In this document: in pieces, positions 51,638-60,390 of the stretch
Position numbering within the stretch: the first letter of the stretch is position 1
How the letters are laid out: each line of letters begins with the position of its first letter
Source: Streptosporangium sp. NBC_01495
Lineage (GTDB): Bacteria; Actinomycetota; Actinomycetes; Streptosporangiales; Streptosporangiaceae
Direction of reading: 5' to 3'
DNA: 64,000 bases
Assembly (NCBI RefSeq): GCF_036250735.1
Contig: NZ_CP109430.1
Location: 10,230,001 to 10,294,000, forward strand
Notes under the pieces: model-generated
Database searches by the model: none
What the model saw: only the letters and a program-made list of their open reading frames with translations
Told to the model about the DNA's origin: nothing
Position numbers and translations under genes: made by a program

Positions 51638-53154
51638 ACGAGATCGTCAACCGGCTGCGGGACGCGGCCGGAGCCGTTGGGGAGACCGTTCAGGACGTCC
51701 CCGCCTTCAGGCCGCCGCCGCCTCGTACGAGAAGATCCTGGGTCGTGCCGCTGGTGGCCGCGGCGGCGGTCACCGCGGTGGCCGCCGCGGGGGTGGTGGT
51801 CGTCCAGGGCGGTGAGCGGGGGGACGGCGTCGTCGCGCCGCCGACCCCGGGTCCGGGTCCGGAGTACTTCGCGACGACCGGCGGTAACGGCATCACCTTC
51901 TACCGGGCCGACACCGGTCAGCGGGTCGACAGGCGTTCCCTGGGGACCACGGAGGAATACTTCCTCCTGGTGGACTCCGCGCGAGGCGACTTCTACACCG
52001 CGGTGAGGACGGGCCCCTGCGGCTTCGGGTTCCTCCGCGTGACGCCCGGCCGGCCGGGTGGGTCTCCGCGAACGGAGAAGCCGCTGGGCGGCCCGCCACC
52101 GGGCACCGTACCCACGTCGCTCGCGGTCAGCGCTGACGGCGGCACGCTCGTCTACGGTCTGAGGCCGTGTGCAGGTGACTCCTCCGGCGCCGCGCGGATC
52201 GGTGTGACCGACCTGGCCACCGGTGAGAGCCGGGTGTTCGGCTCGTCGAGCGACGGTGAGGTCAATAATGTGACGGTCAGCGCGGACGGTCGTTTCGTCG
52301 CCTTCCAGCGTTCTCCCGTACGGCCTGATCCAGGCGCGGGTGTCACGAACTCGCCTCTCCCGACTTCGTCTCCCGCGACCTCGCTTCTCGAAACCTCGCC
52401 TCCCCTGAGCTCGCCTTCCACGACCTCGCCTTCCACGACCTCGTCTCCCGCGACCTCGCTTCTCGAAACCTCGCCTCCCCTGAACCTGCCTCCCCCGACC
52501 GCCGCCCCGGTGACCCCCGTCCGGAGCCCGGCCTCCGTTCCGGTGACCCCTGTCTGGACGGATCCCGGGCCGGGGACACCCACCGTGGTGCCTCATACGC
52601 CGGACGTCCCGTCGTCCGGGGCGCCGAGTCAGGCGCTCACTCCGGTGCCGGGCCCGGAGGTGACGGGCACCCCGGTACCCGATGCCACCAAGGTGCTTGA
52701 GCAGAGCGGGGCCACGGCGGTCCTCGAGGTCAACCCCGACCCCTCGGAGGTGTGGGTGCTCGACCTGCGCGAGGACGGAGAGGACATGGACAGGGCGAGG
52801 AAGGTCCAGCTCAGGACCTCCTCCGGCGTGGCCGCCGCCGTGCACGGGGTGCGGATCGACGCCGACGGCCGCTCGCTCGTCGCGGCGCTCGGCCGGATCG
52901 TCCAGAGGGCCGACGGGAGCAGCCTTTCCGTCGTGCCAGGGGCCGCCGAGATCGTGCGTTTCGACGTGGAGGACGGCGTTCAGTCGGCCGTGCTCTATCG
53001 CGACGGTCGGGGAGGTTTCCGGCTGGTCGACGCGGACGGTTCGGGCGGGCATCTCGTGGTCCACCGGGGGGCGGAGTACGGGGTGGTCAGCTCCGGCCGG
53101 TATCGGACACTTCGGAGTTTCTCCAGAACCGGCGAGATGGATATCGGCTGGTGA
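51634..53154 (+). CDS. Membrane-anchored partner of the ECF sigma factor, WD40-like extracellular domain
   Basis: 506 residues. The cytosolic N-terminus (VNRLRDAAGAVGETVQDVPA) is followed by one membrane helix (VVPLVAAAAVTAVAAAGVVV). The large outer domain has repeated beta-propeller-like phrases (TSLAVSADGGTLVYGLRPC; NNVTVSADGRFVAFQRSPV; HGVRIDADGRSLVAALGR). A Ser/Thr/Pro-rich linker with a duplicated SSPATSLLETSPPL lies between them. It overlaps the sigma gene by 4 bp, so an anti-sigma role is likely, though no zinc-binding ZAS motif is present. Confidence 0.75.
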   Translation: MNEIVNRLRDAAGAVGETVQDVPAFRPPPPRTRRSWVVPLVAAAAVTAVAAAGVVVVQGGERGDGVVAPPTPGPGPEYFATTGGNGITFYRADTGQRVDRRSLGTTEEYFLLVDSARGDFYTAVRTGPCGFGFLRVTPGRPGGSPRTEKPLGGPPPGTVPTSLAVSADGGTLVYGLRPCAGDSSGAARIGVTDLATGESRVFGSSSDGEVNNVTVSADGRFVAFQRSPVRPDPGAGVTNSPLPTSSPATSLLETSPPLSSPSTTSPSTTSSPATSLLETSPPLNLPPPTAAPVTPVRSPASVPVTPVWTDPGPGTPTVVPHTPDVPSSGAPSQALTPVPGPEVTGTPVPDATKVLEQSGATAVLEVNPDPSEVWVLDLREDGEDMDRARKVQLRTSSGVAAAVHGVRIDADGRSLVAALGRIVQRADGSSLSVVPGAAEIVRFDVEDGVQSAVLYRDGRGGFRLVDADGSGGHLVVHRGAEYGVVSSGRYRTLRSFSRTGEMDIGW

Positions 53155-53162
53155 GAAGGCGT

Positions 53163-53189
53163 GTAGTGACCGCACCAAGTGGTCACTAC
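53163..53189 (+). terminator. Terminator after the sigma-partner gene
   Basis: Stem GTAGTGACC/GGTCACTAC (9 bp) with a 9-nt loop, followed by CCGTCTGTTT, lies 8 bp after the stop. Confidence 0.65.
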
Positions 53190-53349
53190 CCGTCTGTTTC
53201 CGATTAGATGGAACCATTCATCGCTAAGTCACCTCAAAGTACGAGTGTGGGTCGTTAGGATTAACAGGCAAAAATAAGCTATTCCGTTATAAATCAGTGG
53301 ACAGTGTCCTGCTCTACGGGGATGAGCAGAGAAGACCGGGGGACTCTTG

Positions 53350-54111
53350 GTGAGCATGGGGGCACGCCACGGGGTGATTCCGTCCATGAGTGGGCGGGCC
53401 GTCACGAGCCGTGTGGGCGACGACGACGCGCTGAGGATCGAGTGGCCGGAACCGATCGACGGGAACGATCCGGGGATCGTCCTGCGACACGTGGAGACCG
53501 GTGAAGAGTGCGAGGCCGCTGACCTGAAGACACTGTCCTCGGGTGTCTGGATGGCGTCGCGCGGCGGTGAGCCCGTCGCCACCGACGACCCGGGGTTCTC
53601 GCTCGACGGGCTGTGGTCCTACGCCGAGACCCCCCGCAACCGGGAGATCAGGGCGTTCCGCACCTCTCTCGGCACGCTGGGCCTGCGGGTCCGCGAGGTC
53701 GAGCCGTACGTCGAGGTGATCCGGGTGACCGCGGAGGACGGTGTGATCCAGGTCGAGGGCGCCGTCGCGTACGGCGAGCCGATCCGGGGGGCGGCCAGGC
53801 TCGTGGCGGTGGCCCGCCGGGGGCCGGAGCCCGTGAGCGGGCCCGCGAGCTTCCAGGGGCGATGGTTCGATGGAGGGGTCGAGATCGCGCCGATGGCCGA
53901 AGCACAGGTACGGCGCCGTGTCTTCTGGGATCTGTACGCGGAGATCTCCGGAACCCGGCTGCCGCTGGCCACTCGTCTTGATGACATAACGGATAAGAAG
54001 ACCAAAGTTCGTTTTCCCGCCCAGCGGGTCGGGCAGGTGAGGGTCCGGCCGTACTACACCGAGACCGACAGCCTCGCCGTCGCGCTCAGCATCGAGGAGG
54101 AGACCTCGTGA
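53350..54111 (+). CDS. Hypothetical protein paired with a glycosyltransferase
   Basis: 253 residues from GTG 53350 (GGGGGA upstream). It is beta-rich (LRIEWPEPIDGNDPGIVLRH; YVEVIRVTAEDGVIQVEGAV; GQVRVRPYYTETDSLAVALS), without a signal peptide. The style resembles C-terminal beta-domains associated with teichoic-acid-type glycosyltransferases, but I cannot assign a family with confidence. Its stop overlaps the glycosyltransferase start (GTGA), so the two are co-translated and probably act together on a cell-wall polymer. Confidence 0.65.
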   Translation: MSMGARHGVIPSMSGRAVTSRVGDDDALRIEWPEPIDGNDPGIVLRHVETGEECEAADLKTLSSGVWMASRGGEPVATDDPGFSLDGLWSYAETPRNREIRAFRTSLGTLGLRVREVEPYVEVIRVTAEDGVIQVEGAVAYGEPIRGAARLVAVARRGPEPVSGPASFQGRWFDGGVEIAPMAEAQVRRRVFWDLYAEISGTRLPLATRLDDITDKKTKVRFPAQRVGQVRVRPYYTETDSLAVALSIEEETS

Positions 54112-55262
54112 AAATCTCCTTCCTCATCCTCAACGCCTACGGTATGGGCGGCACCATTCGCGCCACCTTCGACCTGGCCACGGCCATGTCCGAGCGGCAC
54201 GAGGTCGAGATCGTCAGCGTCTTCCAGCACGCCGACACGCCCTTCCTGCCGCTGGGCTCCCAGGTCCGCCTGCGCTCGCTGGTGGACCTGCGGGAGGGGG
54301 CCAAGGTCCGCTGGCCGTACACGAAGAGGGCCGAGCGGCTGAGCGCGCGGGAGAGCGCGCTGATCCACCCCGAGGAGCGCGCGTACGCCTCCTTCAGCGC
54401 CTGGAGCGACGAGGTTCTTGTCCGCGAGCTGCGCAGGCTCCGCAGCGACGTGCTGATCACCACCCGCGCGGGGCTCAACATCATGGCCGCGAGGTACGCC
54501 CGCAAACGAGTCGTCACGATCGCCCAGGAGCACCTGCACTTCGAGGCCCACCAGCCCGGGATCTTCGAGGAGATCCGGACGTGGTACCCGAAGCTCGACG
54601 CCGTCGTGACCCTCACCGAGGCCGACGAGCACGACTACCGGAAGATGCTCAACGGGTCGTCCACCCGGGTGTTCACCATCGGCAACGGGCTGCCCGGCGG
54701 GCCGCGTCCGCGCTCCAGGCAGGAGAACCGGATCGTGCTCGCCGCGGGCAGGCTGGTGCCGGTCAAGGGGTACGACCGGCTGCTGAAGGCGTTCGTCCGG
54801 GTGGCCAGGGAACGCCCGGACTGGAAGCTGCGGATCTACGGCGAGGGCCGGGTCGGCGACAAACTGGTGAGACAGTCCGTCAAGCTGCGGCTGCACAACA
54901 ACGTCACGTTCATGGGTCCCACCGGAGACATCGAGGGCGAGCTCGCCAAGGCCTCGATCCACGCGGTCAGCTCCCGGTTCGAGGGCTTCGGCATGACCAT
55001 CATCGAGGCGTTCGCCTCCGGGGTGCCGGTGATCAGCTTCGACTGCCCCCGGGGTCCCCGCGAGATCATCACCTCCGGGGTGAACGGGCTGCTGGTCCCC
55101 GCCGACGACGTGGACGCCCTGGCCGCCGGGCTGATCCAGATGATCGACGACGAGGAGGGCCGCCGCCGGATGGCCGAGAACGCTCTCCAGACGGCCAGGA
55201 ACTATGACATTTCCATGATCGTAAACCGCTGGGAGAAGTCCTTCGCCAAACTCGGTCGCTGA
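54108..55262 (+). CDS. GT4-family glycosyltransferase
   Basis: 384 residues with the GT-B fold: N-terminal LNAYGMGGTIRATFDLATAM, the hinge phrase VLAAGRLVPVKGYDRLLKAF, and the GT4 donor-binding signature SSRFEGFGMTIIEAFASGVP with the E-x(7)-E pattern. PRGPREIITSGVNGLLVP follows. It probably transfers sugar from a nucleotide donor to a wall glycopolymer or similar acceptor; the acceptor is unknown. It overlaps the upstream gene by 4 bp. Confidence 0.88.
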   Translation: MKISFLILNAYGMGGTIRATFDLATAMSERHEVEIVSVFQHADTPFLPLGSQVRLRSLVDLREGAKVRWPYTKRAERLSARESALIHPEERAYASFSAWSDEVLVRELRRLRSDVLITTRAGLNIMAARYARKRVVTIAQEHLHFEAHQPGIFEEIRTWYPKLDAVVTLTEADEHDYRKMLNGSSTRVFTIGNGLPGGPRPRSRQENRIVLAAGRLVPVKGYDRLLKAFVRVARERPDWKLRIYGEGRVGDKLVRQSVKLRLHNNVTFMGPTGDIEGELAKASIHAVSSRFEGFGMTIIEAFASGVPVISFDCPRGPREIITSGVNGLLVPADDVDALAAGLIQMIDDEEGRRRMAENALQTARNYDISMIVNRWEKSFAKLGR

Positions 55263-55300
55263 CCGGAGCAGCGGATGGCCCGGTAGGGCGTCTCTGTGAT

Positions 55301-55969
55301 GTGACCCTGTCATCCTCGGGAAGAATTCCCGACCCAGTGATCGAAATGCTCTCCCACGGGGAGCCCCTGGCCAGGGACCGCGTCAGAGCCACGACGTCGA
55401 AGAAACAGGTGGGTGTCGCGGCGTCGAAGGAGTACACGGACGCCGCGATGTCGAAGGAGTACGTGGACGCCGCGGTGTCGAGGGACCGTGTCGACGTCGC
55501 GGCGTTGTTCGCCGAGCACCATCTCGGCCTCGTACGGCTGGCGCTGCTCATGGTGGGAGACCAGGCCACGGCCGAGGACGTCGTACAGGAGGCGTTCGCC
55601 CGCACCCACGCGGGACGACGCCGCCTGCGCGACCCCGACCGGGCGCTGACGTACATCCGTTCGGCGGTGCTCAACGGGTCCCGCTCGGTGCTGCGCCGCC
55701 GGGCGGTCGCCTTCCGGCGGGCCGCGCCGTACGAGCCGCCTGTCTGGTCGGCCGAACACGCGGCGCTGCTCGGTGAGGAGCGCCGGGAGGTGCTCGTGGC
55801 CCTGCGCGCGCTGCCCAGGCGGCAGCGGGAGGCGCTGACGCTCCGCTACTACCTCGACCTGACGGACCTGGAGATCGCCCAGACCATGGGGATCGCCGCC
55901 GGTACTGCCCGTTCCACCATCGCGCGTGGGCTGGCCGCCCTCGCCCGAGTGCTTGGGGAGCAATCATGA
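55301..55969 (+). CDS. ECF-family sigma factor, second copy
   Basis: 222 residues. Region 2 LALLMVGDQATAEDVVQEAF and region 4 RALPRRQREALTLRYYLDLT closely resemble the copy at 51116. The extra N-terminus contains three imperfect ~12-residue repeats (SKKQVGVAASKEYTDAAMSK and on), which are unusual for a sigma factor. The start may be GTG 55301 or ATG 55346; neither has a strong ribosome site. The stop overlaps the partner gene (ATGA). Confidence 0.85.
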   Translation: MTLSSSGRIPDPVIEMLSHGEPLARDRVRATTSKKQVGVAASKEYTDAAMSKEYVDAAVSRDRVDVAALFAEHHLGLVRLALLMVGDQATAEDVVQEAFARTHAGRRRLRDPDRALTYIRSAVLNGSRSVLRRRAVAFRRAAPYEPPVWSAEHAALLGEERREVLVALRALPRRQREALTLRYYLDLTDLEIAQTMGIAAGTARSTIARGLAALARVLGEQS

Positions 55970-56562
55970 ACGCCACCGAGAACCGCCTCCGCGACGCCCT
56001 GCCCGTCACCGAGAACCGCCTTCGCGACGCCCTGTCCGGTGCCGCGGCGACCGCCGTGGACGTCCGCCCGCTGGCCGTCCGGACCCGCCGCCGGTCCAGA
56101 GTCCCGATGCTGCTGGTCGCCGCCGTCACGGTGACGGCCGTCGTCGGGGCCGGATACGCGTGGGGGGGACGGCCGGACCCCCGGACGGCCACCGCCGTCC
56201 AGGCTCCGCCGGGTCCAAAGCTCGAGATCTCGGTCTTCCTGTGCAAGAAGCGCGACCCCTTTCCCCAGTGCGAGGACCGGAGCCCCAACAGGGCGAAGAT
56301 CGCCGAGGCGCTGTGGAGCCGGCGGGACGTGGCGTGGATCGGCTTCGAGGACCAGGCGGAGAGCTACGAGAACTTCAAGGAGCATAACAAGGCCAACAAG
56401 GAGCTGATCACCGCGATCCAGGTCAAGGACATGCCCATATCGTTCCGGGTCACGCCGGAGCCGGGTGCCGATCGAAAGGCGATCGTCGCGGCCGTCAGGA
56501 CATTGCCCGGTGTCGCCAACGTGATCGACCAAGGATGCCTGTCGCCCGAGGGGAAATGCTGA
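55966..56562 (+). CDS. Membrane sigma-partner with FtsX extracellular-domain-like region
   Basis: 198 residues. The N-terminus repeats itself (TENRLRDALPVTENRLRDAL), then comes one membrane helix (VPMLLVAAVTVTAVVGAGYA). The outer part starts ISVFLCKKRDPFPQCEDRSP and continues WIGFEDQAESYENFKEHNKA and VTPEPGADRKAIVAAVRTLP, ending GVANVIDQ. That order (VFLC...C, then E-x-x-A-x-x-x-F-K, then a GV-x-x-V-x-D-Q tail) is the pattern of the FtsX extracellular domain. No FtsX permease helices follow. It overlaps the sigma gene and may be its anti-sigma or sensor. Confidence 0.72.
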   Translation: MNATENRLRDALPVTENRLRDALSGAAATAVDVRPLAVRTRRRSRVPMLLVAAVTVTAVVGAGYAWGGRPDPRTATAVQAPPGPKLEISVFLCKKRDPFPQCEDRSPNRAKIAEALWSRRDVAWIGFEDQAESYENFKEHNKANKELITAIQVKDMPISFRVTPEPGADRKAIVAAVRTLPGVANVIDQGCLSPEGKC

Positions 56563-56640
56563 AGCGGCGGGTCCCCAGGGGTGGCCCCGGCGCGTAATGT
56601 GGCGGGTGGGCGAAGGCCGTACCCCCAGGTTTGGAGCCAT

Positions 56641-57492
56641 ATGGGCATGATCATGGCGGTGAGTTTCACCCGCTACGGCAGGCTGTACTACCTCGATCCC
56701 GGTGAGTACAGTCCCAAGGTCGGAGACAAGGTGCTCGTCCCCACCGACGCCGGGCCCGAGGTGGCCGAGTGCGTCTGGGCGCCCCAGTGGACGAGTGAGG
56801 AGGTCGGCGGGCTGCCGGTGTGCGCCGGCATCGCGGACGAGGAGCACCTGACCCGCGACGAGGGCAACAAGCGGCGTCGCGCCGAGGCCCGCAGCGTCTC
56901 CAAGCGCCTGATCAAGCGACACACACTGCCCATGAAGGTCGTCGGCGTCGACTACACCGACGCCGAGAACGTCTACACGGTCTATTTCTCGGCTCCCCAG
57001 CGGGTCGACTTCCGGGCCCTCGTCCGCGACCTGGCCCGCAACCTGCGCGCCAGGGTGGAGCTGCGCCAGATCGGCCCACGCGACGAGGCCCGCCTCCAGG
57101 GCGGCATCGGCCCGTGCGGTCGCGACCTGTGCTGCGCCACCTTCCTCAAGGACTTCGAGCCGGTCTCCGTCCGCATGGCCAAGGACCAGGACCTGCCGGT
57201 CAACCCGCTGCGCATCGCGGGGGCGTGCGGGCGGCTGATGTGCTGCCTGAAGTACGAGCACCCTCTCTACCTCGACGCGCACAGCAGGATGCCCCGCGTC
57301 GGGCTGAAAGTCGACACCCCTGAGGGGGCGGGAACCGTCGTGGGCCGTAACGTGCCCTCCGACTCCGTCGTGGTCCGCCTGGAGGACGGCGGGCGCCGCT
57401 GCGCGTGCCCGTCGGCGTCGGTGTGCTCCCCGCGCAAACAGCACGACGCGGCGTACGGGGACGCGGTGAAGGTCGCCGACGACGGGGTCTGA
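56641..57492 (+). CDS. PSP1/RicT (YaaT)-like protein
   Basis: 283 residues. VSFTRYGRLYYLDPGEYSPK begins the PSP1 domain, and KVVGVDYTDAENVYTVYFSA follows. The Cys-rich core GPCGRDLCCATFLKDFEPVS and AGACGRLMCCLKYEHPLY is diagnostic. In Bacillus, RicT is part of the Y-complex that binds Fe-S clusters and affects RNase Y; the actinobacterial role is unknown. It is usually beside holB; here about 5.7 kb separates them. ATG 56641 or 56653 could be the start. Confidence 0.92.
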   Translation: MGMIMAVSFTRYGRLYYLDPGEYSPKVGDKVLVPTDAGPEVAECVWAPQWTSEEVGGLPVCAGIADEEHLTRDEGNKRRRAEARSVSKRLIKRHTLPMKVVGVDYTDAENVYTVYFSAPQRVDFRALVRDLARNLRARVELRQIGPRDEARLQGGIGPCGRDLCCATFLKDFEPVSVRMAKDQDLPVNPLRIAGACGRLMCCLKYEHPLYLDAHSRMPRVGLKVDTPEGAGTVVGRNVPSDSVVVRLEDGGRRCACPSASVCSPRKQHDAAYGDAVKVADDGV

Positions 57493-57591
57493 GCAGGGAT
57501 GACCGAGGTTTGAGCACGGGTGACCAGGGCCTGAGCAGGGATGACCAGGGCGTGGGCATGGGTGACCGGGGTCTGAGCACGGGTGACCGGG
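57487..57591. repeat. 21-bp tandem repeat across the PSP1 stop codon
   Basis: Five units of the form GTCTGAGCACGGGTGACCGGG lie back to back from 57487. The first contains the PSP1 stop codon TGA. The rest of 57592-57999 is GC-rich and without a supported gene. Confidence 0.8.
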
Positions 57592-57695
57592 GTCGCCGGG
57601 GGCCGCGGGCGTCCGCGTCCCGCGGCACGCCGGTGGGTGACCGGCCGAGCCGGTGTTCTCACGGGTACCCGGGTTCGTGCCGCGGGGAAGAATGA

Positions 57696-57727
57696 CCGCC
57701 CGCCGGTCCGGCCAGACCGGCGGGCGG
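57696..57727. terminator. Terminator downstream of PSP1
   Basis: A perfect 13-bp stem CCGCCCGCCGGTC/GACCGGCGGGCGG with a 6-nt loop lies between the converging PSP1 and DUF4407 genes. Confidence 0.7.
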
Positions 57728-57999
57728 CGACGAGGCCCGCCAGGCCCTCGGGGAAGAGACGGCGGGCGGTCACGGCGGGCCGTACCAGGTGACTCGGCCG
57801 GCCCGCCGGGTCACCTGGCCACGGCGGGGGCCTACCGGGTGGCCCGGCGGGTCGCCGGGCCGATGGGCCGACGGTCACGGACCCCTGCCTCGGAACCCGC
57901 CCGGAGGATCGGGGCCGTCCGCGGACTCACGCGGTGAGCACGTGGGGAGGGTGAGGGAAGGGCGCCCGGCCCGGAGTCGACCGACGGCCCGGAACGCGG

Positions 58000-59388
58000 T
58001 CAGTTCTGGGAGCTCGTCAGGTCGATGTGCGGGTGGGAGCCGTTGCGCCGCTCCTCCTTGATGACGTGCGTGACGCCCTGGAAACTCATCTCCTCGGTCC
58101 GACGCCTGATCATGGCCTCCACCGCGGCGCGCGCCTCGGCGTCGGCGGCCTTGCTCTCGATGTCCATCAGCTGGCGCCGCCGTCGGCGGTCCTCCGCGTC
58201 GCGGTGCGCCTGAAGCTCCAGCTCGCCGACGCGCCCGTCCGCGCTGAACTGCAGACGCCTCTCGTGGATTCTCTCCTGGGTACGGTTCGCGCGATCCACC
58301 ATCCGGTCGTAGGCGGTCGTGCCCCCCATGAGCTTGACCAGGACGGGCAGACAGTCGATCAGGATCAGGAACAGCCGGAGCAGCCAGCTCGCCCCGAACA
58401 GGTAGGGGTTCTCGGCCGTCAGCTCGTGCAGCGCCCGCATACGCTCCAGGAGACCCACGGGATCGTCCGCCCCGGGCATCGCGTCCACCCGCTTTTGCAC
58501 GTCCGCCTCGACCCGCTGCCCGAAGTCGGCCCGCTTGTCGGCGAGAGGCTCGCGCAGCGCGGACACCTGGTCGTCCAGGGAGCGCAGCCTCTTCTGGTTC
58601 TCGGCCAGCTTGCTGCGGGCGGCGAAGGCCTTCACCGCGGTGTCCAGGCGTTCGCAGAGCGGTCCCATGCCTCTTCTGCCGCTCGTCCCCTCTGTCTTTT
58701 TCCCTCCGCATTCGTTCGTGGCCTGGGTGAACAGCCTGTCGTACCGCGCGCTGTCGGCGTTGACCCGGGTGCGGAGCCTTTCGGCGTCCCTCTCCAGATC
58801 GCGCAGCCTGGTCGCGTCCGACTCGGCGGCCGGGGCCAGGAGCCTGGCGTCCTCGCAACCCCGCTGTTCCCGCGCGTCGCCGGGCTCCTGGGGATTGCAC
58901 CTCAGGAGCAGGGCCCGCTCCGCGCCGCGGGCGTCCTGGCGTTCGTCCAGGACGTGCTGGACCACCGCGGTCTCGAACACCTTCAGGACCAGCGGCTCGG
59001 CGATGACGAAGCCCAGCACCACGGCGACGAGCAGGCGGGGGACCAGCATCAGGAGCCTGCGCTGCCAGATGCCGGTCACGGTCGAGACGAGCCATCTGTC
59101 GAGGTTGAGCACGATGAGCGCCCAGATCACCGTGGGGATGACCAGCCCGATGTGGGAGCCGCCCAGAACCTGGCTCAGGGCGAACCACATCGAGATCCCG
59201 GCGACGACCGCCGTGCCCAGCACCACGCCGCCGAGACCCACGTACCGGGTCCGCTCCAGCGGCACCTGGTCCAGGACCTCCTCGTCGACCCCGGAGAGGA
59301 CCCGGAGCCGCCGCCCCAGGTCGAACCGGCTGCCCGGCTCGGCGGGCGGGACCTTCGAGTGCCTGCCGGGCGGCACCTCGTCAGTCAT
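58000..59388 (-). CDS. DUF4407 membrane protein with coiled coil
   Basis: 462 residues. Membrane helices occur near residues 50-75 (GLGGVVLGTAVVAGISMWFA), 80-95 (IGLVIPTVIWALIVLNLDRW), ~115-130 (LVPRLLVAVVLGFVIAEPLV) and ~340-355 (LFGASWLLRLFLILIDCLPV). This is the DUF4407 pattern, including NLDRWLVS. Between the third and fourth helices lies a ~200-residue coiled coil (TRLRDLERDAERLRTRVNAD); after the last is a charged cytosolic tail. ATG 59388 overlaps the SPFH-like gene stop by 8 bp. It is the last gene of the cyclase operon; its role there is unknown. Confidence 0.8.
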   Translation of the reverse strand: MTDEVPPGRHSKVPPAEPGSRFDLGRRLRVLSGVDEEVLDQVPLERTRYVGLGGVVLGTAVVAGISMWFALSQVLGGSHIGLVIPTVIWALIVLNLDRWLVSTVTGIWQRRLLMLVPRLLVAVVLGFVIAEPLVLKVFETAVVQHVLDERQDARGAERALLLRCNPQEPGDAREQRGCEDARLLAPAAESDATRLRDLERDAERLRTRVNADSARYDRLFTQATNECGGKKTEGTSGRRGMGPLCERLDTAVKAFAARSKLAENQKRLRSLDDQVSALREPLADKRADFGQRVEADVQKRVDAMPGADDPVGLLERMRALHELTAENPYLFGASWLLRLFLILIDCLPVLVKLMGGTTAYDRMVDRANRTQERIHERRLQFSADGRVGELELQAHRDAEDRRRRRQLMDIESKAADAEARAAVEAMIRRRTEEMSFQGVTHVIKEERRNGSHPHIDLTSSQN

Positions 59389-60373
59389 CGAGGTCCTCCA
59401 GGCCGATCCTGCGCGGGCCGTCGTGCCCGTTCTGGAACGACCGGCCACCGCCCAGCGCGGGAGGTTCCACGGCCTTCGGCGCCTCGGCGAACAGGTTGTC
59501 CCCGGTGACCGACGTCACCACCCTCTCGATGAGCCTCTGGGTGTCGATGGGCAGGAAGTCCAGTGCCCCGTCGGGCATGCCGTTGATGAGATCGGACAGG
59601 GCCTTCATCCGGTTCTCCTGCGCCTCGCGGGTGATGCCGACGGCGTCGGTCATCAGCAGTTGCTCCCGGCTGACGCCGAACGCCACGGTCGCCTCGGCGC
59701 CGCGCTTGAAGATCTCCTCGATCCTGGTGACGTCACGGTTCTCGATCGCCGACGCCAGCTCCCTGCTCTCCCCGTCCCACTTGAGCCGTTTGAGCCGCTG
59801 GCCGTGGACGAGAATGTCGTTGGGCGGGAGAAGGTCGACGTTGACCAGGACCACCTCCAGCCCGTCGATCCGGGGCGGGTAGAACTCCAGGTAGGCCCGG
59901 ACCCTGTTGGTGACCTCCACGGACAGCAGGTGCACCTCCTCGATCGGCCGCGTCGTGCCGAGCCGCATCAGCTGCGCGTCGTCACGGAGATGGTTGGTCA
60001 GCACGTCCGCGGCGTCCTCGATCCCGGCGGAGACGACCGCCTCGGCGTCGGTCACCCTGCACTTGAAGACGGCCTTCAGCAGGAACTGGTAGCCCATGTC
60101 CTGTGACGGGATCTCGATCCCCAGCGTGACCTGCCGGTTGCGCATGTAGACGACGCTCACGGATCTCGCCTCCACGACGGCGTCCTCCGACCCGCGCAGG
60201 TGCTGGCCCTCCGTGTACGCCTTGTAGCCTCCGTTCAGCGCGAAGACGAGGACGGTTCCCACCGGGGTCTCGGGAAGCTCGTCAGGATCGCGGCGGGGGA
60301 AGAGTCCCAGCCGCCGACGGGGAGGCCGGAGGGCGCGTTCTTCCACGATCGGGTATTCGCTGTGCGCGGGCAT
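59381..60373 (-). CDS. SPFH/band-7-like protein
   Basis: 330 residues from ATG 60373, with AAGGAG upstream. ALNGGYKAYTEGQHLRG, VVYMRNRQVTLGIEIPSQDM and YQFLLKAVFKCRVTDAEAVV follow the beta-strand pattern of SPFH domains, where F-x-V-x-C-x-V-x-D-P is typical. LEFYPPRIDGLEVVLVNVDL and a helical tail (SAIENRDVTRIEEIFKRGAE) come next. No membrane helix is visible, so it would bind membranes peripherally or through DUF4407. The assignment rests on fold pattern, not a diagnostic motif. It is third in the operon, 17 bp after the NTPase. Confidence 0.6.
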   Translation of the reverse strand: MPAHSEYPIVEERALRPPRRRLGLFPRRDPDELPETPVGTVLVFALNGGYKAYTEGQHLRGSEDAVVEARSVSVVYMRNRQVTLGIEIPSQDMGYQFLLKAVFKCRVTDAEAVVSAGIEDAADVLTNHLRDDAQLMRLGTTRPIEEVHLLSVEVTNRVRAYLEFYPPRIDGLEVVLVNVDLLPPNDILVHGQRLKRLKWDGESRELASAIENRDVTRIEEIFKRGAEATVAFGVSREQLLMTDAVGITREAQENRMKALSDLINGMPDGALDFLPIDTQRLIERVVTSVTGDNLFAEAPKAVEPPALGGGRSFQNGHDGPRRIGLEDLDD

Positions 60374-60390
60374 CGATGTTCTCCTTGATG

